NCBI RefSeq assembly: GCF_004522105.1
Contig: NZ_SPUJ01000005.1
Span: 62,001-126,000 of the forward strand
Length of the DNA: 64,000 bases
Direction: 5' to 3'
DNA from: Nocardioides sp. 1609
GTDB taxonomy: Bacteria; Actinomycetota; Actinomycetes; Propionibacteriales; Nocardioidaceae
In this document: positions 43,236-52,411 of the stretch, piece by piece
Layout: each line of letters opens with the position of its first letter
Position numbering within the stretch: the stretch's first letter is position 1
The notes under the pieces: model-generated
The model's database searches: none
What the model was told of the DNA's origin: nothing
Seen by the model: only the letters and a program-made list of their open reading frames with translations
Translations under genes and position numbers: made by a program

Positions 43236-44318
43236 ATGGCGAAGACCCCAGCCGCGGAGGTGGAGGCGGGCGGCCGTGCCGTGCGCGTCTCGAGCCCGGA
43301 CCGTGTGATCTACGAGGCCACCGACCGCACGCCGGAGGTCACCAAGCTGATGGTGGCGCAGTACTTCGCCGGCGTCGAGGACGGCTTGATGCGTGCCCTG
43401 CGGGATCGCCCGACGGCGCTGGAGCGGTGGACCTCGGGGTTTCGCGAGGGCATGAAGCTGGCCACCGGTCCGCAGGACAAGGACGCCGACGCCTTCTACC
43501 AGAAACGGGTGCCGAAGGGTGCTCCCGACTACCTGGAGACGGTCCGGATCACCTTCCCGAGCGGTCGGACCGCCGACGAGGTCTGCCCGACCGAGATCGC
43601 GGTGCCGGTGTGGTGTGCGCACATGGGCACCCTGACCTTCCACCCGTGGCCGGTTCGCCGGGACGACGTCGACCGTCCCGACGAGCTGCGCATCGACCTC
43701 GACCCGCAGCCCGGGACCACCTTCGCCGACGCCGTCCGCGTGGCCGGCGTGGCCGACGAGCTGCTGCGCGAGCTGGGGCTGGTCGGGTTCCCGAAGACCA
43801 GCGGCAACCGGGGTGTGCACATCTTCGTCCGCATCGAGCCGCGGTGGGAGTTCGTCGACGTTCGACACGCCGCCATCGGTCTCGGCCGGGAGCTGGCCCG
43901 CCGCGACGACGGGGTCACGGTCGACTGGTGGAAGGAGGAGCGCGGCGAGCGCATCTTCGTGGACTACAACCAGAACAACAGGGACCGGACGATCGCCTCG
44001 GCGTACTCGCTGCGGCCGCAGCTCGGGGCGCCGGTGTCGACTCCGCTCACCTGGGCCGAGCTGCGCGACCTGAGGGACCCGCGCGAGCTGAACCTCTTCA
44101 CCGTCCCCGACCGGCACACCGACGGTGACGCGTGGGCGACGATCGACGACGCGGCGTACTCGTTGCAACCCCTGCTCGACCTGTGGGAGGAGCAGGGCGC
44201 GGTCGAGCTCAACTACCCGCCGGACTACCCCAAGATGCCCGGCGAGCCGCCCCGGGTGCAGCCCAGCAAGAAGGTCGCTGAGCACTGGGACGAGGACGGG
44301 AACCGGGTCGACACGTGA
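43236..44318 (+). CDS. Stand-alone LigD-type primase-polymerase (PolD/Prim-PolC-like)
   Basis: 360 aa archaeo-eukaryotic primase superfamily domain as in LigD. RIDLDPQPGTTFADA contains the catalytic DxD, KTSGNRGVHIFVRI the SGxxGxHV-like motif and VDWWKEERGERIFVDYNQN the third acidic site. No nuclease or ligase domain is fused. Fills gaps during end joining or excision repair, preferring ribonucleotides in studied relatives. A LigC ligase gene lies 10 kb away in this window; in Mycobacterium tuberculosis I recall the homologs (Rv3730c/Rv3731) as adjacent. No Ku gene is present here. Confidence 0.93.
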   Translation: MAKTPAAEVEAGGRAVRVSSPDRVIYEATDRTPEVTKLMVAQYFAGVEDGLMRALRDRPTALERWTSGFREGMKLATGPQDKDADAFYQKRVPKGAPDYLETVRITFPSGRTADEVCPTEIAVPVWCAHMGTLTFHPWPVRRDDVDRPDELRIDLDPQPGTTFADAVRVAGVADELLRELGLVGFPKTSGNRGVHIFVRIEPRWEFVDVRHAAIGLGRELARRDDGVTVDWWKEERGERIFVDYNQNNRDRTIASAYSLRPQLGAPVSTPLTWAELRDLRDPRELNLFTVPDRHTDGDAWATIDDAAYSLQPLLDLWEEQGAVELNYPPDYPKMPGEPPRVQPSKKVAEHWDEDGNRVDT

Positions 44319-44351
44319 TCCACCGCTGGTCGACGAGGCCCGCCCGCAGTG

Positions 44352-45626
44352 TCAGGCGGCCTCGTCGTCCCCGGGCAGGAGTGGTGCGAACGACAGGTAG
44401 GTGTGCCCGGTCGGTGTGGTGATCTCGGTGGCGTGGACCGGTCCGGGGCGTGGTCGGGACGACCAGCCGAGCGCTTCCTTGGCGTGGTTGCACCGCTCGC
44501 AGAGGGCTTGGAGGTCGTAGGCCTGCGTCGTGCCGGTGTCTCGGTGGGGCCGGATGTGATCGACGTGGCGAACGGGTGCACCGCACCAGGGAGTGCGGCA
44601 CAGGAGGTCGCGGGCCGCGATGAACTCGGCGAGACCGGCTGGCACCGTGCGGCGACGCGAGTCCATGGCCATCAGCGATCGTCCGCCCGGCATCACGTAG
44701 AGACGGCGCACCCAGGCTGTCGCGGCGGACGCCGCCCGCCCCACCAGGTCGCGCGCCCACTCGGCGGGAACCACCCCGTAGCCCGGCAGGTGGGCGGGCT
44801 CGTCGTCGCCGGCCAGGAGCGCGCGGTCGGTCATGATCAGGTGCAGGTCGACCGGCGGCGGGACGTCGGTCGAGCGGCCGGTGACGAGCTCGACCGCGGT
44901 GTCGGCCATGACCTGCCCCCGACCGCGTTCGTCGCCGGCGGCGGCCGCGGCGTCGGCGTGGCGCTTGAGCGCGGCGTACATGGCCACGCCGTCGGCGACG
45001 GGCACGAGGGCCGTGACGTAGGACATCGTGTCGGGCGCCGGTCGGATGGTCACCCGGCGGTCACGCTCGGCGAGACGCTGGCGCTCGGCGACGCCGGCAG
45101 AGTCGAGACGGGCAGCGAGGTGGTGAGCGGCCGAGATCAGGTGCTTGGTGCCGAGCCGCTCGACGTCGTCGCCGCCCGCGACCTTCTCGTCGATCGTGCG
45201 GCGGTGCTCCTCGCTGAGGCACGCGGTCTCACGGACGAGCAGCATCGCGCGCCACTCGTCGATCCGGCCCTCGGACAGCGCCGCCAGGGTCTGCGGCATC
45301 TCGGTGCACAGCATCCGGGCGGTGCCCAGCAGACGGGCGGCGCGCTGGTGGCTCTCGCGCAGCGCGAGGGCGACCTGGAGCGCGATGCCCTCGCCGACCT
45401 TCTGCGCCGGTACGCCGGCGCGCCGCTGCTCCTCGCGCTGTGACTCCTCGAAGGCGTGGGCCACGCGGTGCTGGGCTGCGTCGACGGCGCCCTTGAGCTG
45501 CTCGAGCCCGCGGAGCAGGTCGACCCGCACAGCGTCCTGCGAGCTGTCCATGCCCTCGCCGGGCGCGTCGAGACCGGCCAGGGCGGCTGCCCAGGACGCG
45601 AGATCGGCGACGGTCGGGTCGGTCAT
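44352..45626 (-). CDS. DUF222 / HNH endonuclease-like protein
   Basis: 424 aa. A helical DUF222 region (about 20-290) precedes an HNH motif: RDLLCRTPWCGAPVRHVDHI, then RPHRDTG and LQALCERCNHAKE, with two CxxC-type zinc pairs and intact His/Asn/His. This family is amplified in actinobacterial genomes (13E12-type repeats) and its role is unknown; nuclease activity is inferred. TACCGT lies seven bases before the ATG. Convergent with the PolD-like gene (33-bp gap). Confidence 0.9.
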   Translation of the reverse strand: MTDPTVADLASWAAALAGLDAPGEGMDSSQDAVRVDLLRGLEQLKGAVDAAQHRVAHAFEESQREEQRRAGVPAQKVGEGIALQVALALRESHQRAARLLGTARMLCTEMPQTLAALSEGRIDEWRAMLLVRETACLSEEHRRTIDEKVAGGDDVERLGTKHLISAAHHLAARLDSAGVAERQRLAERDRRVTIRPAPDTMSYVTALVPVADGVAMYAALKRHADAAAAAGDERGRGQVMADTAVELVTGRSTDVPPPVDLHLIMTDRALLAGDDEPAHLPGYGVVPAEWARDLVGRAASAATAWVRRLYVMPGGRSLMAMDSRRRTVPAGLAEFIAARDLLCRTPWCGAPVRHVDHIRPHRDTGTTQAYDLQALCERCNHAKEALGWSSRPRPGPVHATEITTPTGHTYLSFAPLLPGDDEAA

Positions 45627-45633
45627 GTCGGCG

Positions 45634-45639
45634 ACGGTA
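45634..45639 (-). promoter_or_regulatory. -10 box of DUF222/HNH gene
   Basis: TACCGT on the minus strand, seven bases before the ATG at 45626, no Shine-Dalgarno. Confidence 0.5.
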
Positions 45640-45759
45640 GGGCGGCCCGGGACGGCGCCGCGACCGCTGCCGGGAAGCCTGTGGACGGCGGAGGTCAGCG
45701 ACGCCCTGTGGACGGTTCGTGGTCATCTCGGTGTGGGGCGCCTCACCCCGGGGAGGGCA

Positions 45760-45788
45760 TTGACCATTTCAGTAGACAGGTGTTCACT
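45760..45788 (+). promoter_or_regulatory. Promoter and DesT-like operator of desaturase operon
   Basis: TTGACC (45760-45765) as -35 and TTCACT (45783-45788) as a weak -10 with 17-bp spacing, seven bases before the ATG at 45796. Across it lies an imperfect inverted repeat AGTAGAC-N4-GTTCACT (45771-45788). Read on the other strand this is AGTGAAC-N4-GTCTACT, very close to the Pseudomonas DesT desaturase operator as I recall it (AGTGAACGCTTGTTGACT). A TetR-type acyl-CoA sensor probably controls the operon. Confidence 0.55.
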
Positions 45789-45795
45789 CAGTGCG

Positions 45796-46890
45796 ATGAC
45801 CAGCACCACCGACCCGCCGGACCAACGGCTCTCCTGGGAGAAGGTCCGCCGCGCCGCGGACAAGCTCACCACCCCGTTGCTGCCCGACGACTACCTCACC
45901 CTCCTCAACCCGCTGTGGAGCTCCCGCGAGCTGCGCGGGCGCGTCGAGAAGGTCGTGCCCGAGACCGAGGACGCCGCGACGCTCGTCATCCGCCCGGGCT
46001 GGGGGTGGCGCTACCAGCACCGTCCCGGACAGTACGTCGGGATCGGGCTGCAGGTCCGGGGCAAGTGGCACTGGCGCTCGTACTCGATCAGCTCGCCCCC
46101 GCGACGCGACGGCCGCCACCTCGCGATCACCGTGCGGGCGATGCCGGAGGGGTTCCTCTCCGAGCACCTGGTGCGGGGCCTCGAGCCCGGCACGATCGTC
46201 CGGCTCGCGATGCCGCAGGGCGACTTCGTGCTCCCCGACCCGCCGCCGCGGAAGCTGCTCTTCCTCGTCGGCGGCAGCGGGATCACCCCCGTCATCTCGA
46301 TGATCCGCACCCTGGACCGCCGCGGGACGATGCCGGACGTCGTCCTGCACTACTCCTCGCCGACCGAGGGCCGGATGATCTTCCGTGACGAGCTCGCCGC
46401 GCTCCACGAGCGCCACGACGCGCTGACGTTCGTCCCGCAGCACACCGACGTCGACGGGATCCTCGACCCCGCCGACCTCGACAGCGTCTGCCCGGACTGG
46501 CGCGAGCGGGAGACCTACGCCTGCGGCCCGGCCCCCATGCTCGACGCCGTCACCGCCCACTACGACGAGCAGGACCTCGCCGACCACCTCCACCTCGAGC
46601 GGTTCTCGCTCGACCTCGGGGGCGAGGGCGGCGAGGGCGGCACGATCCGGTTCCAGAACTCGGGCAAGGAGATCGACGTCGACGGTGCGACCACCGTGCT
46701 CGAGGCCGGCGAGCAGGCCGGCGTCGGGATGCCCTACGGCTGCCGGATGGGCGTCTGCCACACCTGCACCCTCACGCTCGTGTCCGGCACGGTCCGCGAC
46801 CTGCGCAACGGCGACGAGTACAACCAGCCCAACGAGGCCGTCCAGACGTGCATCACGGCGCCTGCCGGCGACTGCGTCCTCGACATCTGA
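45796..46890 (+). CDS. Ferredoxin reductase with C-terminal 2Fe-2S domain (desaturase electron donor)
   Basis: 364 aa. FAD domain with RSYSISSPP (RxYS motif) about 95-103, NAD(P) domain with LVGGSGITPVISMIRTL and YACGPAPMLDAV, and a plant-type 2Fe-2S ferredoxin at the C-terminus (CRMGVCHTCTL, with the fourth Cys in VQTCITAPAG). It passes electrons from NAD(P)H to the acyl desaturase encoded 74 bp downstream, as the Rv3230c/DesA3 pair does in Mycobacterium tuberculosis. ATG at 45796 lacks a Shine-Dalgarno and likely starts a leaderless mRNA. Confidence 0.93.
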   Translation: MTSTTDPPDQRLSWEKVRRAADKLTTPLLPDDYLTLLNPLWSSRELRGRVEKVVPETEDAATLVIRPGWGWRYQHRPGQYVGIGLQVRGKWHWRSYSISSPPRRDGRHLAITVRAMPEGFLSEHLVRGLEPGTIVRLAMPQGDFVLPDPPPRKLLFLVGGSGITPVISMIRTLDRRGTMPDVVLHYSSPTEGRMIFRDELAALHERHDALTFVPQHTDVDGILDPADLDSVCPDWRERETYACGPAPMLDAVTAHYDEQDLADHLHLERFSLDLGGEGGEGGTIRFQNSGKEIDVDGATTVLEAGEQAGVGMPYGCRMGVCHTCTLTLVSGTVRDLRNGDEYNQPNEAVQTCITAPAGDCVLDI

Positions 46891-46895
46891 TCCCC

Positions 46896-46928
46896 AGACC
46901 GACCCCAGACCGACCCCAGACCGACCCC
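46896..46928 (+). repeat. 11-bp tandem repeat, three copies
   Basis: AGACCGACCCC at 46896, 46907 and 46918, in the gap between the reductase and desaturase genes. Probably slippage-generated; it could alter spacing or mRNA stability within the operon. Confidence 0.85.
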
Positions 46929-46964
46929 ACCACCAGCCGACACCGACAACCCGCCGGAGGAACC

Positions 46965-48203
46965 GTGGCCATCGCCGACGTCCAGCAGTACATGCACCTC
47001 ACCGACGACGAGGTCGAGCAGCTCGGCCGCGAGCTCGACGCGATCCGTGCCGAGGTCGAGGAGTCCCGCGGCGACGACGACGCCGCCTACATCAACCGGA
47101 TGATCCGGGTCCAGCGCGGGCTCGCCGCCGCCGGCCGGATCAGCCTCCTGCTCGGGTTGCACGCCTCGACGACCCGCCGGGCCTCGTGGGTCGCGGGCAC
47201 GTCGGCGCTCGCGCTGGCCAAGATCCTCGAGAACATGGAGATCGGCCACAACGTCATGCACGGCCAGTGGGACTGGATGAACGACCCCGAGATCCACTCC
47301 TCGACCTGGGAGTGGGACACCGCGCAGCCCGCCGAGCAGTGGAAGCACAGCCACAACTACATCCACCACCAGTTCACCAACGTGCTCGGCCACGACAACG
47401 ACATCGGCTACGGCATCCTCCGGATGGCGCGCGAGCAGAAGTGGTCGCCGTTCAACCTCGGCCAGCCGGTCTACAACGCGCTCCTCGCGACGCTGTTCCA
47501 GTGGGGCGTGGCGCTGCACGACCTCGACATCGAGCGGATCCGCAAGCTCGAGAAGGACCCGAAGGAGATGAAGCGGCAGCTGCGCCAGATCGTGCGCAAG
47601 GGCCGCAACCAGATCCTCAAGGACTACGTCGTCTACCCGGCGCTCTCGGGCCCGCGGTGGAAGCAGACTCTGGCCGCCAACGCCACGGCCAACGTGACCC
47701 GCAACCTGTGGTCGTACGTGATCATCTTCTGCGGACACTTCCCCGACGGCGCGCTGCACTTCACCGAGGACGAGATCGAGGACGAGACGCGCGCCGAGTG
47801 GTACCTGCGCCAGATCCTCGGTGCCGCCAACTTCCGGGGCGGCCCGCTGCTGCACATCCTGTCGGGCAACCTCGGCTTCCAGATCGAGCACCACCTCTTC
47901 CCCGACCTGCCGAGCAACCGGTACGCCGAGATCTCGGTGCGCGTGCGCGAGCTGTGCGACAAGTACGGCATCCCGTACACCACCGGCCCGCTTCACCAGC
48001 AGTACGGCCAGGCGCTGCGCACCATCATCAAGCTGTCGGTGCCGAACGGCTGGACCCAGGAGGACCGGGCGTACGCCGTCGGCGGCGACGCCCCGCCGAG
48101 GGCCGAGCTGCCCCGCGGCCGCCGCAGCGACGCCGAGCGGCCCTCCCGGGTGCGCGAGCTCGGGCGCTGGTCGCGCACCCGCGCCGGGCGGGACGGGTCC
48201 TGA
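46965..48203 (+). CDS. Fatty acid (acyl-CoA) desaturase, DesA3-like
   Basis: 412 aa membrane-bound di-iron desaturase. Three His boxes: H95-x3-H99 in GHNVMHG, H128-x-H130 and H134-H135 in HSHNYIHHQF, and H309-H310 in IEHHLFPDLPS. Hydrophobic stretches are shorter than in stearoyl desaturases. Expected to put a cis double bond in a saturated acyl chain, controlling membrane fluidity. CGGAGGAACC precedes the GTG. The CxxC protein starts one base after its stop. Chain and position specificity cannot be read from sequence. Confidence 0.92.
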   Translation: MAIADVQQYMHLTDDEVEQLGRELDAIRAEVEESRGDDDAAYINRMIRVQRGLAAAGRISLLLGLHASTTRRASWVAGTSALALAKILENMEIGHNVMHGQWDWMNDPEIHSSTWEWDTAQPAEQWKHSHNYIHHQFTNVLGHDNDIGYGILRMAREQKWSPFNLGQPVYNALLATLFQWGVALHDLDIERIRKLEKDPKEMKRQLRQIVRKGRNQILKDYVVYPALSGPRWKQTLAANATANVTRNLWSYVIIFCGHFPDGALHFTEDEIEDETRAEWYLRQILGAANFRGGPLLHILSGNLGFQIEHHLFPDLPSNRYAEISVRVRELCDKYGIPYTTGPLHQQYGQALRTIIKLSVPNGWTQEDRAYAVGGDAPPRAELPRGRRSDAERPSRVRELGRWSRTRAGRDGS

Positions 48204-48204
48204 C

Positions 48205-48687
48205 GTGGACGCCGCCCCCCGCGACCTCGTCGACCTCCCGACCGACGCCGAGCTCGGCGTCCCGGTGCCGTTCATGTGCGGGACCGACCAGTGGGGCGGG
48301 CCGCGCGACGGCTCGGCGCCGACGATCCGCCGGCTGGACGGCCGCCGCGTCACCCAGTGCGCCCTCAGCCGGGTGTGCGGGGTCTGCGGCGCGCCGCTGG
48401 GTCGCCCGGTCGCGTTCGTCGGCACCGAGCGCGAGCGCGGCCGCAACGCGTTCCACGCCGCCCCGTTGCACGTCGGCTGCGCCGAGCACCTGCTCGGCTG
48501 GCTGGCTGGCGCGTCCGGGCCCCTGCTCGGCCAGGACGACGTCGACCCCGACGGCCGCGGCTGGGCCGTCGTGACGACGTCCGGCTTCGAGTTCGTCCGT
48601 CCGACGGCGGAGCAGGCCGACCGCCGTCCGGTCTTCGAGCCCAACTCGCTGCTCGGCCGAGGAGGACCGGTAGCCTCGCCAGCGTGA
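48205..48687 (+). CDS. Small CxxC protein of unknown function
   Basis: 160 aa, soluble. A possible metal site is formed by C and H in RVCGVCGAPLGRPV and FHAAPLHVGCAEHLLGWL. The N-terminal VPVPFMCGTDQWGGPRDG is distinctive. The C-terminal third has WAVVTTSGFEFVRPTAEQA. No family recognised. It is linked on both sides (1 bp after the desaturase, 4-bp GTGA overlap with the sulfotransferase), so it is part of that operon. Confidence 0.78.
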   Translation: MDAAPRDLVDLPTDAELGVPVPFMCGTDQWGGPRDGSAPTIRRLDGRRVTQCALSRVCGVCGAPLGRPVAFVGTERERGRNAFHAAPLHVGCAEHLLGWLAGASGPLLGQDDVDPDGRGWAVVTTSGFEFVRPTAEQADRRPVFEPNSLLGRGGPVASPA

Positions 48688-49700
48688 AGAAGGTCCTGAT
48701 CGTCACCGGTTCGGGTCGCAGCGGCACCAGCAGCGTCGCGGGCACCCTGAAGCGGTTCGGGTTCCACGTGCCGCAGCCCGAGGTCGAGGCCGACGAGCGC
48801 AACCCGCGCGGCTACTACGAGCCGCTGTGGGTCGCGGACTTCCACAAGTTCTGGCTCAACGGCATCCCGGTCCGCACCATCGACAGCCGCCCCCTGGCCG
48901 GCGACATCGCGATGGCCGACCTCACGCCGGAGCGCGAGGAGACGCTGCGCGCCTGGCTGGCCGACGAGCTCGCCCAGCGCGCGGACGGCGACGTCGTGGT
49001 CATCAAGGAGACCCGCGCCTATTGGGTCTACCCGCTGTGGCAGCGGGTCGTGGCGGCCACCGGTGCTGAGCTCGCGAGCCTCACGATGCTGCGCCACCCC
49101 ACGCAGGTCGTCCGCTCCCGCGACTCCGCCTACCTCACCGGCATGTCCGACGACGCCCGGCTGCAGCGCGAGACCACCAACGTCGCCGCCTGGATGAACT
49201 CGGTGTTCGTGACCGAGCGCGCCACCCGCGACAACCCCCGCGCGTTCGTCCCGTACTACGACCTGATCGGCGACTGGCGCACCGCGATGTCGCGCGCCTG
49301 CGCGCAGGTCGACGTCGATCCGGGCGACCTGGCCCCGCCGCACGACGTCGACGACTTCATCACCTCCTCGCTGAACCGCTCCTCCGACGCGTGGGACGGC
49401 CTCACGGTCCCGGCCGCCCTGCGGGACCTGGCCGAGCGCACCTGGACCGCCGCGAACGTCCTCGTCGCCACCCCGGACGACGCCGCGGCGACGGCCGAGC
49501 TCGACGCGCTCGCCACGGAGTACGCCGACCTCTACGTCACCTCGGCCGCCATCGCCTCCGACGAGGCGACCTCCCAGGTGGCCGCGGCGCGCAAGAAGCT
49601 CAAGGACCGCATCGCGGCGAAGGACGAGCGGATCGCCGAGCTCGAGGCGCGGGTCGAGCAGCTCGAGGCCGCCCCGAAGCGCCGCGGCTGGCTCCGCTAG
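48684..49700 (+). CDS. Sulfotransferase family protein
   Basis: 338 aa. 5'-phosphosulfate loop TGSGRSGTSSVAGTLKRFG at 8-26 and the 3'-phosphate-binding segment LRHPTQVVRSRDSAY (about 135-150) are the two PAPS-binding motifs. A C-terminal coiled coil (KKLKDRIAAKDERIAELEAR) ends the protein. It would transfer sulfate from PAPS to a sugar, lipid or protein. Translational coupling behind the desaturase hints at a lipid acceptor; the neighbouring Stealth/LicD genes hint at a polysaccharide. Its TAG stop overlaps the TAG of the convergent gene within CTAG. Confidence 0.88.
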   Translation: MKKVLIVTGSGRSGTSSVAGTLKRFGFHVPQPEVEADERNPRGYYEPLWVADFHKFWLNGIPVRTIDSRPLAGDIAMADLTPEREETLRAWLADELAQRADGDVVVIKETRAYWVYPLWQRVVAATGAELASLTMLRHPTQVVRSRDSAYLTGMSDDARLQRETTNVAAWMNSVFVTERATRDNPRAFVPYYDLIGDWRTAMSRACAQVDVDPGDLAPPHDVDDFITSSLNRSSDAWDGLTVPAALRDLAERTWTAANVLVATPDDAAATAELDALATEYADLYVTSAAIASDEATSQVAAARKKLKDRIAAKDERIAELEARVEQLEAAPKRRGWLR

Positions 49701-52411
49701 AGGTCCTCGCGCTCCCACGGTGCGCGCACCGGGTAGTAGCGCTCGAAGAACGCCGCGAGCGCGCGGTCGAGCGAGTCCGCCCCCAGCGCGTGGTCGTGGT
49801 GGTCGCCGAGGCAGAGGAAGTCCTGCTGCCGGTCGAGGGCCTGGCGCAACAGCCGGTCGACGCCGCTGTTGCTGAGGTTGACGAAGGTCAGCGGGTGCGC
49901 CTCGAGGTCGCCGACGTACGCCGTCCCGGTGAGCAGCCCGTAGTGCTGGGCCAGCGAGCTGAGCGTCGACACGTCGGTGTCGCTCCGGAACGGCGACCGG
50001 GTCGTCGCGGCCAGCGCGTCCGGGAAGCGCGCCGCGAGCTCGCCGAGCACCGAGACCCGGTGGGCGTACGGCGCGTGGGCCAGGTGGTGGGTGGCGACGG
50101 CACCGAACGCCTCCTGCAGCAGGGCACGGTTGTTCCACGCGGCCTTGGCGAACGGCGCGGCGCCGGGCGCGTCGGTCAGCCCGACCGCCAGGGTGGACAG
50201 GAAGACCGAGGTGAGGCCCGCCGGGCTGAAGAACGTCTCGGGTCGCACCGGCCGACCGAACAGCATGTCGTCGTTGAGGTAGACGAAGTGCTCGGCCAGG
50301 CCGTCGATGCGGTGCAGGACCGACTCGATCGCGTGGGAGTTGAACGTCGGCAGCGCCTCCGCGGGCAGCAGGTCGCGGTGGTCGACGAGGTGGACGGCCG
50401 GGTGGTCGACGTCGAGCCACGGCGGCACCTGCCCCGCGGTGACGAGGTGGATGCGCCGCACCCACGGGGCGAACAGGTGCAGGCTGCGCATCGAGTAGCG
50501 CAGCTCACCGCGGTCGACGAAGCGGGCGCGACCACTCGCCTCGCGCGTCTGCGCGGTCCCGGTGAGACCGGCCAGCCGCGCCCGGCGGGCGTCGTCCCAG
50601 GCGGCGTCGTTGCCGTCGACCCAGGTGTAGACGACGTCGACCGGGAACGTCGCCTCGGTGGCGGTGGGCGCCAGCATCAGCGGCAGCGTGCGGACGGCGA
50701 CCCCGTCGACCTCGGCGTCGACGGTCTCGGGCCGGTCCGGGAGCCAGTCGGCGTAGGGGCCGCGGCGCGGTGACACCAGCCCGCCGTCGGGGGCGGACTC
50801 CCAGAACTGGATCTCGACGCCGCACCCCGTCGACGGACCGGTCGTCAGCACGGTGCTCCGACCGTCGACCTCGGGCCACGGCTCGAGCCACACCGACGAC
50901 GTCATCCCGGAGCGCAGGTCGCCGGCGAGGACGTCGACAACGCCGCGGCGCTCCGGCCAGCCGTGGGCGGCCGGATCGCGCAGGCAGAGGTACGCCGGCC
51001 ACCCCGGCCGGGCCAGCGCCTCCAGGACGGCGGTGCGCGCGGTCATCGGCACGACGACCGTCGGCGCCGGGCGCTCGTGGGCCGGCACGACCAGCCAGGC
51101 GTCGGTCGCCGACCGGGCGGCGTCGACGGCCCAGGCCAGGGCGGCGTGGCGGGCCTTCGCGGGGGTGAGCCCGCCGACGTCGAGGCCGGCGGTGGGGTCG
51201 ACCACCGCCGGTGGTGCGGGTGCGTGGGCGCGCGCGGTCAGCCGCCCCTGGCCGCCGCGGGCGGCGCGGGCAGCGGAGAAGATCCCGACCCAGCGCTCGG
51301 CCACGGCGGCGGCGTCCCACTGCCGGGCGGTCTCGAGGGCGCCGCGGCCGAGCCGCCGGCGCAGGTCGTCGTCGCCGGCGATCCGCCGCAGCGCGCTGGC
51401 CAGCCCGTTGACCGACTGCGGCGCCACCAGGAGCCCGTTGACGTCGTGGTCGATGATCTCGCGAGGCCCCGACGGACAGTCGAAGCTCACCGCCGGCACC
51501 CCGGCCGCCATCGCCTCCTGCAGCACCAGCGGGTAGCCCTCGGCCTTCGACGACAGCGCGACGACGGAGGCCTTCGCCCACTCGGCCGCCATGTCGGTGA
51601 CGGTGCCGGGCAGCTCGACGCGGTCCCACAGGTTCCACTTGCGGACCTGGCGCAGCAGCTCGACCCGCTGCGGACCCTCGCCGCACAAGCGCAACCGCCA
51701 CCCGGGCAGGTCGTCGGCGACCAGGGCGAAGGCCTCCACCAGCCGACCGAACTGCTTCTCGCCGACCAGGCGGCCGGCGGTGGTGATCAGCCGCGAGTCC
51801 AGGGTCGAACGTGGGGTGAAGCCGAGGGGGAGCGGGTTCGGGACGACGACCGTGGTCGGCGCGAGTCCGCCGAGCTGGTCGTGCAGCCACGCCTCGAGGC
51901 CCGGGGTGAGCAGCGAGACGACGTCGGCCCGGGGAGCGTGGGCGAGCAGCGGCTCGAGGCCGCCGGTGCGGGCGCTGCTCGAGCGGTGCTCCTGGTGCAC
52001 CACGACCGTCCGGCCAGGAGCCAGCTCGAGGCCGGCGACGAGGAGACCGGGGGTGACGGTGACGAGGACGTCGACGTCGAGGTCCGGCAGCGCTGCCTCG
52101 AGGGCGACGTCGCACAGCGCGGTGAACTGGGCGTCCCAACGGGCGGGCACGAGGGCGGACTCGCGGGCGTGCAGCGCCGCCGCGGCCCGCTCGGGCAGGC
52201 CGTCGTACGCCGGACGGGCCGGGTCGCGGACGTCGACGAGCCGGTCCACGGCGACCCGTCGGTCGATCGCGTAGTGCGACTGCTCCTCGGTGCGGGTCAC
52301 GCTGAGGATCCGGACGTCGTGGTCGGCCGCCAGCGCGTTGGCCTGGGTGATCGCCGAGCGGCTGGTGCCCCCCATGCCGTCGACGTTGAAGACGAGGTAG
52401 CCGATCCTCAT
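49697..52411 (-). CDS. Bifunctional GT4 glycosyltransferase - Stealth phosphotransferase
   Basis: 904 aa. The N-terminal GT-B glycosyltransferase (about 1-375) has GMGGTSRS donor/acceptor loop, GRLVGEKQFGRLVEAF and the EGYPLVLQEAMAAGVPAVSF nucleotide-sugar site. A linker of about 215 residues follows, then the Stealth module with CR1 VDVVYTWVDGND (about 591), CR2 YSMRSLHLFAPWVRRIHLVT, CR3 HHLAHAPYAHR and CR4 FLCLGDHHDH (about 863). Stealth enzymes move hexose-1-phosphate to make phosphodiester-linked capsules. Fusion implies both steps act on one polymer. ATG overlaps the upstream gene's stop. Confidence 0.93.
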   Translation of the reverse strand: MRIGYLVFNVDGMGGTSRSAITQANALAADHDVRILSVTRTEEQSHYAIDRRVAVDRLVDVRDPARPAYDGLPERAAAALHARESALVPARWDAQFTALCDVALEAALPDLDVDVLVTVTPGLLVAGLELAPGRTVVVHQEHRSSSARTGGLEPLLAHAPRADVVSLLTPGLEAWLHDQLGGLAPTTVVVPNPLPLGFTPRSTLDSRLITTAGRLVGEKQFGRLVEAFALVADDLPGWRLRLCGEGPQRVELLRQVRKWNLWDRVELPGTVTDMAAEWAKASVVALSSKAEGYPLVLQEAMAAGVPAVSFDCPSGPREIIDHDVNGLLVAPQSVNGLASALRRIAGDDDLRRRLGRGALETARQWDAAAVAERWVGIFSAARAARGGQGRLTARAHAPAPPAVVDPTAGLDVGGLTPAKARHAALAWAVDAARSATDAWLVVPAHERPAPTVVVPMTARTAVLEALARPGWPAYLCLRDPAAHGWPERRGVVDVLAGDLRSGMTSSVWLEPWPEVDGRSTVLTTGPSTGCGVEIQFWESAPDGGLVSPRRGPYADWLPDRPETVDAEVDGVAVRTLPLMLAPTATEATFPVDVVYTWVDGNDAAWDDARRARLAGLTGTAQTREASGRARFVDRGELRYSMRSLHLFAPWVRRIHLVTAGQVPPWLDVDHPAVHLVDHRDLLPAEALPTFNSHAIESVLHRIDGLAEHFVYLNDDMLFGRPVRPETFFSPAGLTSVFLSTLAVGLTDAPGAAPFAKAAWNNRALLQEAFGAVATHHLAHAPYAHRVSVLGELAARFPDALAATTRSPFRSDTDVSTLSSLAQHYGLLTGTAYVGDLEAHPLTFVNLSNSGVDRLLRQALDRQQDFLCLGDHHDHALGADSLDRALAAFFERYYPVRAPWEREDL

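Noticed and set aside
44352..45626. DUF222/HNH protein as a mobile element
   Set aside because: No inverted repeats, target duplications or transposase features; the family is simply common in actinobacteria.
46734..50465. A 1243-codon open frame on the minus strand
   Set aside because: It is antisense to the desaturase, CxxC and sulfotransferase genes and has composition typical of antisense frames (Ala/Arg/Gly/Val with no motifs).
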